This document shows positions 1 to 7,334 of a stretch of DNA of 64,000 nucleotides, piece by piece. Every line of letters starts with the position of its first letter. Position 1 is the first letter of the stretch. The stretch is from contig NZ_DASTPW010000051.1 of assembly GCF_035762065.1 (NCBI RefSeq), forward strand, positions 1 through 64,000, written 5' to 3'. The notes beneath the pieces are model-generated. The model was not told where the DNA came from and did no database searches. It worked only from the letters and a program-made list of their open reading frames with translations. The translations under genes were made by a program, and so were the position numbers. The stretch comes from Methylibium sp035762065. GTDB taxonomy: Bacteria; Pseudomonadota; Gammaproteobacteria; Burkholderiales; Burkholderiaceae_C.

Positions 1-128
1 CCTTCAGCCCCATTCAGTGACTCGCTGCGCCAACGGCCAAAGCTAGCGACTGCGATGACGGCCTTGCCCGTTAGGATGAGTATTACTTCTACAGCGCCCC
101 ACAGAAGCGCGGCAACAGCTTCACCCAT
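1..128 (-). CDS. Small hydrophobic protein, partial (cut by window edge)
   Basis: An open frame starts at an ATG whose first base is 128 and runs off the left edge, giving 42 complete codons. The visible N-terminus has a hydrophobic stretch (about residues 4-28, including the segment AVEVILILTGKAVIAV) followed by a basic SFGRWR motif. This pattern is typical of short single-span membrane proteins of unknown function in proteobacteria. Composition is clearly less GC-rich than the rest of the window. No strong Shine-Dalgarno sequence is visible. The gene lies just beyond an attC-like hairpin in the same orientation, so it could be an integron cassette gene, but that is inference. Function unknown. 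Confidence 0.5.
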   Translation of the reverse strand, partial: MGEAVAALLWGAVEVILILTGKAVIAVASFGRWRSESLNGAE

Positions 129-178
129 CTTTAGCCCTAACTACTTCTTAGACCAACCGCAAAGCCAGATGCCATGCG

Positions 179-233
179 GCCTAACGCCGCCTCGGCCGTG
201 CTCGCGCCGCAGCGGGCGCTCAGCGAACGAGGC
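179..233. repeat. attC-like imperfect hairpin with GCCTAAC core
   Basis: On the plus strand GCCTAAC (179-185) is followed by the arm GCCTCG (189-194), an inner stem GCGCC/GGCGC (204-208 with 215-219) and the closing arm CGAGGC (228-233). On the minus strand this reads as a long imperfect hairpin ending in GTTAGGC, which is how integron attC sites end, about 50 bp before the small minus-strand gene. The matching second core at the other end was not found, so the site is at best half-preserved. A plain palindrome or terminator is the main alternative. Confidence 0.3.
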
Positions 234-272
234 TCGAGCGCAGGGAAGTCGCTAAACCCCATAGGCCACCTA

Positions 273-315
273 AAAATCGGCGGATGGACGGCTGACCCCG
301 AGCACCAGCCGATTT
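273..315 (-). terminator. Probable intrinsic terminator of the adhesin gene
   Basis: Read on the minus strand, AAATCGG (315-309) pairs with CCGATTT (280-274), with an inner GGCTG/CAGCC pairing in the loop. The right arm runs directly into a run of five T. It begins 14 bp past the stop of the adhesin gene, which fits termination of that transcript. Confidence 0.5.
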
Positions 316-328
316 GGGTGTGTAGACG

Positions 329-3300
329 TCACGCCCCACCATCCCCCGCCAACTTCCCGCGATTCAACAACTCCTGAATGATCTGGTTGTCCGTCGCCGC
401 CGCGGCAAGGCCAAGGCTTGACCGAATATCCACCCCGCTCAGCACGATCCGCTGATCCTCCGCGCCCGCGGCGTAACTCCCGCCGGCGAAACCGCCGCCG
501 CTGCTGATGCGGATTTCGGTACTGCCGCCGACGACATTGAAGTCGAGGTAGTTCTGCAGGTTGCCCGGGTCGGTGCCGACGTAGTTCGAGCCTTGCAGCA
601 GGTCGCGCAGGTCGAGCCGGTCGCCGCCGGCGGCGACCGGGGCCATGTCGAAGTCGGCGATCGTGTCGACCGCCGGGCCGCCGGCCGCACCGCGGTCGGC
701 GAGGTTCCAGGCGAACACGTCGGCGCCGCCGCCGCCGGCCAGTGCGTCGTTGCCGGCACCGCCGATCACGATGTCTCGGCCCGCGCCGCCGTTGAGCGCG
801 TCGTTGCCGGCGCCGCCGATCAGGCGGTCGTTGCCGGCGTTGCCGGTGAGCGTGTCGGCGCCCAGCCCTCCGGCGATCAGGTCGGCCGAGGCGCCGCCCG
901 TCAGCGTGTCGGCGGCGCTGGTGCCGCCGAGCAGCGAGGTGCCGGTGACGATGTTCAGGTACTGCGTCGTCGTCGCGCGCGTTTCGCCGGCCACGGTGTT
1001 GCTGGCGTCGAAGGCGAGGGTGGCGGAGCCGGCGCCGGTGAGCGAAAGGTTGTCGAGCGTCCAGCCGGTGAGGCTCACCGCGGTGTCGGGCCCCGCGGCC
1101 GTGACGCTGCGCGTGCCGTCGGTCAGCGTCATGCCGGCCTCCAGGCCGCGCACCGTGAGGCTGGTGAAGTCGCTCGCGGTGAGCGCAATGCGCATCGGGC
1201 TGCCGTCGTTGGCAATGGCCGTGTCGTGGTAGCCGGATTCGACGAGCTGGATCGCGCGCACCTGGTCGGCGGTGAGCACGCGGTCGTAGATGCGCAGGTC
1301 GTCGAGCTGGCCACGGAAGAAGTCGAGGTCGGGCAGGTCGCCTGCCGCGGCCGTGAGGTCGAAGTTGTTGTTCTGCCCGAAGCCGGCCAGCCGGTTCGGC
1401 GCGGCGAGGAAGTTCGGGTCGATCGTGCTGCCGGTGGTTTCCAGCCGGCCGTCGACGTAGACGTTGACGAGGTTGGTCGCCGCGTCCCGCGTGATCGCCA
1501 CCTGGTGCCACGCGCCGTCGTTGACGCGGGTGCTGCTGAAGACGCCCGGCACGTCGCCGATGCCCAGGCCCACCTGGCCGGAAGCGTTGATCGCGCCCCA
1601 CTGGATGTCGTTCTGCCCGCCCGCCTGTTCGCTGCCGATGACCGCCGGCGAATCCCAGGTGCTGCTGTTGCCCGCGCCGGTCTGCGTGGTGCGGATCCAG
1701 AAGCTCAGCGTCGAGGTGCCCATCAGCGGCTGCGTGGTCGCCGCATCGAGTGCGACGCGGCTGCCCGTGCCGTCGAAATCGAGCGCGCTGCCCGAGGTGC
1801 CGGCGTGGCCCGATGTCCACACCGGGCGCACCGCCGACGGCGCGGCGATGGTGTCGTCGAGCGTGCCGGTGCGCGAGTTGTAGGCGTCGCGGGTGGTGGT
1901 GCCGGCGGCTTCGTCGAAGGTCCAGCGGCCGATGCCGCGCACCGAAAGCGTCGGCTCGGCGGCGTTGTTGACCGGGGTGACGTTGATGGCGAGCGTCGAG
2001 CTCGCGCTGGCCGCGCCGTCGCTGGTGGTGTAGGTCGCCACCGGCACCGGCCCGTTGTAGCCCGCGGCCGGCGTGAAGACGTAGGCGCCCGTGGCGCCGA
2101 TGTTCAGCGTGCCGACGCCGGCGAGCGCGGCCGTCGCGCCGGCGGCGTAGGTGCTGCCGCCGACGACGAACTGCGTGACCGACAACGAGGCGCTGTCCAC
2201 GTCGCCGTCGTTCGCGAGCACGTTGCCGGCCAGCGGCGTGTTCTCGAAGGTCGTGCCGGCATCGGGCGCGGCGACCGGCGCGTCGTTCACCGGCGTGATG
2301 GTGATCGCGAGCGTCGATGAAGCGGTGAGGGCGCCGTCGCTTGCCAGGTAGCTCGCGGTCGGCACCGGGCCGGCGTAGTTCGGCGCGGGCGTGAAGGTCC
2401 AGGCGCCGGTCGAGGCGATGGTCAGCGTGCCGACGCCCGCGAGCGCCGCAGTGCTGCCCGCCGCGTAGGTGGTGCCGGCCACGGTGAACTGGGTGACGCT
2501 GAGCGCGTTGCCGTCCGCGTCGCTGTCGTTGGCGAGCACGTTGCCGCTGACCGGCGTGTCTTCGAGCGTCGTCGCGACGTTCGGCGTCGCAACCGGTGCG
2601 TCGTTGACCGGCGTCACCGTCACGTCGACCGTCGCGGTCTCGCTCACGCCCCCCGAGGCGACGGTGTAGCTCAAGGAGGCCGGGCCGTTGTAGTTGGCCG
2701 CGGGCGTGAAGACAAGCCGGCCGCTCGCGTCGAGCGCGACGCTGCCGTTGGCTACCGCCACCGCCGCGCCGCCGGCCGTGATCGCCGCGCCGTTGACGGC
2801 GGTGATCGCGCGGCCGGCGTTCTCGAAGCTGTCGTTGCCGAGGACGCTGATGGCGATCGGCGTGTCCTCGGGCGTCGTCACCGCGTCGCCGGCGATGTCC
2901 GCCACCGGCGTCACCGTGAGCGCGACCGTGTCGGTGTCGCTCGTGACGCCATCGCTGGTGGTGAGCGCGAGGCTGGCCGCGCCGTGGTAGTCGGCCGTCG
3001 CGGCATAGCTGCTGCCCGCGAGCGCGGCGTTGATCGCCGCCGCGGTGCCGGTGAGCTGCACCGTGCCGCTGCCGTTGCCGGTGACGCCGACGCCGGCCGT
3101 CGAGCCCAGCGTGAAGCGGCCGTTGGTGACGGCGACGGTGGCGGTGAGGCTGCCGCCGTCGACGTCGGCGACCGAGAGCGCGTTGCCGTTCGCCGTGCTG
3201 AAGACGAGCGGGCTGTCCTCGGCCGTTGTCTGCGCGGGCGGCACGGTGTTCACCGGCGCATCGGCGGCCGGCGTGACCGTGAGGTTGACCGTCGCGGTCG

Positions 3301-5605
3301 CGGTGCCGCCCGTGCCGTCGCTCACCGTGTAGGTGAACGAGGCCGGGCCGTTGTAGTCGGCCGCGGGCGTGAATACCACGTCGCTGCCGACGAGCGCCAC
3401 CGTGCCGTTGACGGCGCCTTGCACGCTGGTGATCGCGAGCGGGTTGCCTTCGGCGTCGCGGTCGTTGCCGAGCAGCGCCGCCGACGTGAAGCCGATCGGC
3501 GTGTCCTCGGGCGTGGTGCCCGCGTCGTTCGCCGCGACCGGCGCGTCGTTGACCGGCGTCACGTCGATGGTCACCGTGGCGGTCGAGCTCGCGCCCTGGC
3601 CGTCGCTGACGGTGTAGGTGAACGAAGCCGGGCCGTTGTAGTCGGCGGCCGGCGTGAAGACGATGTCGCCGCCCACAAGCGCGACCGTGCCATTGACCGC
3701 GCCCTGCACGCTGGCGATCACGAGCGGGTTGCCGTCGGCATCGGTGTCGTTGCCCAGCAGCGCGGCCGGCGTGAAGCGGATCGGCGTGTCCTCGGGCGTC
3801 GTCGCGGCATCGGGCGCGGCGACCGGCGCGTCGTTCACGCCCCCGATGTCGATGGTGATGCGGTTCGGCGCGGCGTCGAAGGCGCCGGCGCTGTCCTGCA
3901 CGCTGAAGTCGAAGGCGGCGTAGCCCGAGCCGGCGGCGTCGGGTGCGGGCACGAAGGCGAGACGGCCGGCGGCAAGGTCAGCAAGGTTGACGACCGTGGC
4001 CGCCGCGATCGGCTGGCCGTCGAGCAGCAGGCGGCCGGCGGCGGGCAGCACGTCGATGCGTACCGCGGCGAAGCTCTGGCCGGCATCGGCGTCGACGAAG
4101 GCGAAATTGGCCGGCGTCAGCACCAGCGGCGTGTCCTCGGTGCCGGCCAGGCGCAGGTCGGCGCTGTCGGGCGGCGTGTTCGGGCCGATGAAGACGGTGA
4201 CGCTCGCGGTGTCGCTGCCGCCGGCGCCGTCGGCGACCGTGTAGCTCAGCAGCACCGGGCCGGTGACGTTGCTCGCCGGCGTGAAGGCGAGGGTGCCGTC
4301 GGGATTGATCGCGACCGTGCCCTGCGCGGGGTTCGCGAGCGTCGCGCTCGTCACGGTGAGCGGCGTGCTGTCCGGGTCGCTGTCGTTCGCGAGCACCGGC
4401 ACGGTGATCGGGACGTTGATCGGCGTGCTCGCCAGATCGTCGCGCGCGTTCGGCGCGTCGTTGACGCCGGCGAGGCTGATCGTCAGCGTGGCGCTCGAGC
4501 TGCCGCCGCGGCCGTCGCTGACCGTGTAGCTGAAGACCTCGGTCGCGCTCGCGCCGGCGGCGAGCGCCTGCGCCGCCGGGCCGGGCGTGTAGCTGTAGCT
4601 GCCGTCGGCGGCGAGCACCAGGCTGCCGAAGCTGCCGGCCAGGGCGCTGCCGACGGTGCCCGGCGTGCCGGCGAAGCTCACGCCCGTGACGCCCAGCACG
4701 TCGCCGTCGGCGTCGGTGTCGACGCCCGCACCGGCCAGGCCGGTGATGACGTTGCCCGAGGCCACCGCGTCCTCGCCGATGGCCTGTGCGTCGGGGCGGG
4801 CGACCGGCGCGTCGTTGGCCGGCGCGACGCTGATCGCCACCGTGGCCGGGGCCGAGACGGCGCCCCGGTCGTCGGTGACGGTGAAGCCGATCGACGTGCT
4901 GCCGCTGAAGTCGGCCGCCGGCGTGAAGACGAGGGTGGCGGCCTGCGCCGGCGTCAGCGTCTGGCCTGCGGCGACCGGGGTGCCGTCGGCGAGCGTCAGG
5001 CCCGCGCCGGCGGGGATCGTGGTGATCGTGATGCCGGTCACCGTGCCGTCGGGATCGCTGCCGCCGAGGCTCACCGGGATCGCCGCGTCCTCGATGCCGC
5101 TCGCGGGCGTGGCCAGCGCCACCGGCGGCTGGTTCGGTATCGGGGCCGGAGCAGGCGCCGGCGCCGGCGCGGGCGCCTGCACGATGCTCGCCGGCGTCGC
5201 ATCGGTCGGGAATTCGCCGACGCTGGAGCGGCCGGTGGCCAAGCCCGGCACGGCCAGCGCGTCGGAGCCGACCGTCTCGGCGATGCGGCCGACGCGCACC
5301 GCCGGCTCCAGTTCGCCGTTGCTGACCTCGCCCGCCGCCGGTACCACGCCCGGGTCGCCGCGTTCGAGGCCGGTGATGATCTGCTCGATGCTGTCGGCCG
5401 GCAGCCGCGGGTTGGCGGCGACCAGGGTGTCGCCCTCGGGCTTGCGGATCTCGACGATGCTGTTCTGGCCGGTGAGGATCACGTCGCCGTCGCGGATTTC
5501 GTCGCCGACCTGCAGCGGCCGGGTCTTGCCGTTCGGCAGCCTCAGCACGGCGGTGCCCCAGATGTTGGTGACGGTGCCGACTTTGACGGTGGCGACGACA
5601 GGCAT
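329..5605 (-). CDS. LapA-like RTX adhesin, type I secretion substrate
   Basis: This encodes 1758 residues with no Sec signal. Residues 1-110 form a retention-module-like domain (start MPVVATVKVGTVTNIWGTA) with a PAAG motif at 89-92, matching the consensus cut by LapG-type periplasmic proteases. A Pro-Ala linker (about 148-160) leads to many cadherin/VCBS-like repeats carrying NDAPVA and VFTPAADYNGPASFTYTV-type motifs. A LamG/concanavalin-like domain spans about 1220-1450, RTX nonapeptides such as GGAGNDALNGG span about 1558-1630, and a type I secretion C-terminal domain follows. The start is supported by AGAGGAAG just upstream. Its exporter genes lie directly upstream on the same strand. The role is inferred to be a surface or biofilm adhesin with Ca-dependent folding; the ligand is unknown. 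Confidence 0.9.
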   Translation of the reverse strand: MPVVATVKVGTVTNIWGTAVLRLPNGKTRPLQVGDEIRDGDVILTGQNSIVEIRKPEGDTLVAANPRLPADSIEQIITGLERGDPGVVPAAGEVSNGELEPAVRVGRIAETVGSDALAVPGLATGRSSVGEFPTDATPASIVQAPAPAPAPAPAPIPNQPPVALATPASGIEDAAIPVSLGGSDPDGTVTGITITTIPAGAGLTLADGTPVAAGQTLTPAQAATLVFTPAADFSGSTSIGFTVTDDRGAVSAPATVAISVAPANDAPVARPDAQAIGEDAVASGNVITGLAGAGVDTDADGDVLGVTGVSFAGTPGTVGSALAGSFGSLVLAADGSYSYTPGPAAQALAAGASATEVFSYTVSDGRGGSSSATLTISLAGVNDAPNARDDLASTPINVPITVPVLANDSDPDSTPLTVTSATLANPAQGTVAINPDGTLAFTPASNVTGPVLLSYTVADGAGGSDTASVTVFIGPNTPPDSADLRLAGTEDTPLVLTPANFAFVDADAGQSFAAVRIDVLPAAGRLLLDGQPIAAATVVNLADLAAGRLAFVPAPDAAGSGYAAFDFSVQDSAGAFDAAPNRITIDIGGVNDAPVAAPDAATTPEDTPIRFTPAALLGNDTDADGNPLVIASVQGAVNGTVALVGGDIVFTPAADYNGPASFTYTVSDGQGASSTATVTIDVTPVNDAPVAANDAGTTPEDTPIGFTSAALLGNDRDAEGNPLAITSVQGAVNGTVALVGSDVVFTPAADYNGPASFTYTVSDGTGGTATATVNLTVTPAADAPVNTVPPAQTTAEDSPLVFSTANGNALSVADVDGGSLTATVAVTNGRFTLGSTAGVGVTGNGSGTVQLTGTAAAINAALAGSSYAATADYHGAASLALTTSDGVTSDTDTVALTVTPVADIAGDAVTTPEDTPIAISVLGNDSFENAGRAITAVNGAAITAGGAAVAVANGSVALDASGRLVFTPAANYNGPASLSYTVASGGVSETATVDVTVTPVNDAPVATPNVATTLEDTPVSGNVLANDSDADGNALSVTQFTVAGTTYAAGSTAALAGVGTLTIASTGAWTFTPAPNYAGPVPTASYLASDGALTASSTLAITITPVNDAPVAAPDAGTTFENTPLAGNVLANDGDVDSASLSVTQFVVGGSTYAAGATAALAGVGTLNIGATGAYVFTPAAGYNGPVPVATYTTSDGAASASSTLAINVTPVNNAAEPTLSVRGIGRWTFDEAAGTTTRDAYNSRTGTLDDTIAAPSAVRPVWTSGHAGTSGSALDFDGTGSRVALDAATTQPLMGTSTLSFWIRTTQTGAGNSSTWDSPAVIGSEQAGGQNDIQWGAINASGQVGLGIGDVPGVFSSTRVNDGAWHQVAITRDAATNLVNVYVDGRLETTGSTIDPNFLAAPNRLAGFGQNNNFDLTAAAGDLPDLDFFRGQLDDLRIYDRVLTADQVRAIQLVESGYHDTAIANDGSPMRIALTASDFTSLTVRGLEAGMTLTDGTRSVTAAGPDTAVSLTGWTLDNLSLTGAGSATLAFDASNTVAGETRATTTQYLNIVTGTSLLGGTSAADTLTGGASADLIAGGLGADTLTGNAGNDRLIGGAGNDALNGGAGRDIVIGGAGNDALAGGGGADVFAWNLADRGAAGGPAVDTIADFDMAPVAAGGDRLDLRDLLQGSNYVGTDPGNLQNYLDFNVVGGSTEIRISSGGGFAGGSYAAGAEDQRIVLSGVDIRSSLGLAAAATDNQIIQELLNRGKLAGDGGA

Positions 5606-5650
5606 GACTTCCTCTCTGGCGCGGCGAAGGCCGCATGACGATGGGGCGAA

Positions 5651-5678
5651 GCGTAGGTGCGGGGCCGCCGCACTACGC
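5651..5678. promoter_or_regulatory. Interrupted palindrome in adhesin leader
   Basis: GCGTAG-G-TGCGG (5651-5662) pairs with CCGCACTACGC (5668-5678), an 11-bp stem with one bulged base and a GGCCG loop. It lies 46 to 73 bp upstream of the adhesin start codon, in the 188-bp gap after the HlyD-like gene. It could be an operator or an RNA hairpin in the adhesin leader. No recognised motif name fits. Confidence 0.35.
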
Positions 5679-5793
5679 AGGAGTTACTTGTCGGGAAACG
5701 TGCGCCGCCTCACGGACGGAGGCCGCCTCGGCCACTTTGCGCAGGCGGGCCGTGCGCTTCGTGGCGGGCGTCACGGATCGTCGTGAAGCGCGT

Positions 5794-7227
5794 TCAACGC
5801 TCGCTGAGCGCGTAGGCCTTGCCGCGCAGCACCGGCTTGAGCAGGTAGGACAGCACGGTCTTCTTGCCGGTCAGCACGTCGACCTCGGCAGTCATGCCGG
5901 GAATGATCGGCAGCTTCTCGCCGAAGCCGGGCTTCAGCGTGCGCACCCGCACCACGTAATAGGCGTTGCCCTTCTCGTCGACGACGGTGTCGGGGCTGAT
6001 GTTCTCGACGCTGGCCTCCAGGCCGCCGTAGATCGAGAAGTCGTAGGCGGTGAACTTCACCATCGCCGTCTGTCCAGGGTGGATGAAGCCGATGTCGCGC
6101 GGCAGCACGCGGGCTTCGAGCACCAGCGCGTCGTCCAGCGGCACGATCTCGACGATGTCCTTGCCCGGCGACACCACGCCGCCGACCGTGTTCGCCAGCA
6201 GCCGCTGCACGCGCCCGCGCACCGGCGACTTCACTTGCGCCTTGTCCACCTTGTCGGCCAGGCCGACGCGGCTTTCGCTGAGCGCGTTCATCTTGCCCAT
6301 CACGTCGGCCAGCTCCTTGCGGGCCTCGTTGCGGAAGGCGATCTCGGTCTCGGTGATCTTGCGCTGCGCCTCGCCGATCGCGGCGGCCACGCGGGCGATC
6401 TGCGCGCCGGTCTGCTCGACGTCGCCGCGCAGCTTGCTCACGTCGCGTTCGAGCCGGAGGATGTCGACCTCGCTGACCGCGCCGGTGGCGAGCAGCGGCT
6501 TGGTCTTGGCGAGTTCCTGCTGCGCGAGTTCGAGCGCGTTCTGCGCGGTGCTGCGGCGCGCGCGCGCCTCGTTCATCTCCTGCTCGCGCTGCATCAGCTG
6601 CTGGCGGTTGATGGACAGCAACGTCGCCAGCTCCGACTGGCGCGATTCGTAGAGCCGGCGTTCCTCTTCGAGGATGCGGCGCTCCTCGGCGTCGTTGGAC
6701 TCGGGCGGCTTGAACGCCGCGCCTTCGGCCAGCGCGCGCACCCGCGCCTGGCGCGCTTGCAGCGCGAAGCTCTGCGCCGCGTTCTCGCGCACGCCCGAGG
6801 TCGCGCGGGTCTCGTCGATGCGCAGCAGCAGCTGGTTCGCCTCGACCACTTCGCCTTCGCGCACGAGGATCTCGGAGACCACGCCGCCGTCGAGCGACTG
6901 GATCACCTGCAACTGCTTCGACGGAATGACCTTGCCGTCGCCGCGCGTGATCTCGTCCACGCGCGCGAGCGCGGCCCAGCCGACCAGCAGCACGACGACG
7001 ACCACCGCGACGCGCACGATCGTCTGCGCGCGGCGCGTTTTCTGACGGGCGAGCACGGCTTCGGCATCGAAGCGGAAGGCGGCCGGGCCGGAACCGAGGG
7101 AAGGGACGGGCTCGACCGCGTCGCCGAACAGGCGGCGCGTGATCGGCTCGAGCGGCTTGCGGATCGCCTCGAGCAAAGCGATCGTCTTGCGGCCGGCGCG
7201 CACGAGGAAAGGCTGCTGCCCGCTCAT
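5794..7227 (-). CDS. HlyD-family type I secretion adaptor (LapC-like)
   Basis: A 477-residue periplasmic adaptor that would link the inner-membrane ABC exporter to a TolC-type outer-membrane channel. One membrane span lies at about residues 70-90 (VVVVVLLVGWAALARV). It is followed by a lipoyl-like half motif (LDGGVVSEILVREGEVV), a long coiled-coil hairpin rich in Glu, Arg and Gln, the second lipoyl half (KSPVRGRVQRLLANTVGGVV) and a beta-barrel region ending in PGMTAEVDVLTGKK. Length and order match HlyD/LapC proteins. Its ATG overlaps the stop of a 36-codon mini-ORF that itself overlaps the ABC transporter gene, so translation is probably coupled. No outer-membrane partner is encoded nearby. 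Confidence 0.92.
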   Translation of the reverse strand: MSGQQPFLVRAGRKTIALLEAIRKPLEPITRRLFGDAVEPVPSLGSGPAAFRFDAEAVLARQKTRRAQTIVRVAVVVVVLLVGWAALARVDEITRGDGKVIPSKQLQVIQSLDGGVVSEILVREGEVVEANQLLLRIDETRATSGVRENAAQSFALQARQARVRALAEGAAFKPPESNDAEERRILEEERRLYESRQSELATLLSINRQQLMQREQEMNEARARRSTAQNALELAQQELAKTKPLLATGAVSEVDILRLERDVSKLRGDVEQTGAQIARVAAAIGEAQRKITETEIAFRNEARKELADVMGKMNALSESRVGLADKVDKAQVKSPVRGRVQRLLANTVGGVVSPGKDIVEIVPLDDALVLEARVLPRDIGFIHPGQTAMVKFTAYDFSIYGGLEASVENISPDTVVDEKGNAYYVVRVRTLKPGFGEKLPIIPGMTAEVDVLTGKKTVLSYLLKPVLRGKAYALSER

Positions 7228-7334
7228 GCCGCCCTCTCCGCCAGGCCGCGACCGGGCGATAGGTTGCGCCGTCGAGGGCTCGGCGGCCTTCGCGCTTCGA
7301 TCCCCGCTGCGCGGGGCCCCTCTTTCGCGCTCAT
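7224..7334 (-). CDS. 36-codon coupled mini-ORF between exporter genes
   Basis: An ATG at 7334 overlaps the ABC transporter stop (ATGA). The frame runs 36 codons and its TGA overlaps the ATG of the HlyD-like gene, again as ATGA. The peptide is Arg/Pro-rich (SAKEGPRAAGIEARRPPSP near the N-terminus) and resembles no known family. A 16-bp sequence, GAGGGCGGCATGAGCG, flanks it on both sides, so the segment could instead be a duplicated start region or a small palindromic insertion (CCCCGC-TGC-GCGGGG lies inside). It may simply carry ribosomes across the gap. Whether the peptide matters is unknown. Confidence 0.35.
   Translation of the reverse strand: MSAKEGPRAAGIEARRPPSPRRRNLSPGRGLAERAA

Noticed and set aside
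2984..5638. Long open frame on the plus strand opposite the adhesin gene
   Set aside because: It is a GC-rich antisense shadow, with Arg/Gly/Ala-rich sequence and no domain; the minus-strand frame has clear domains.
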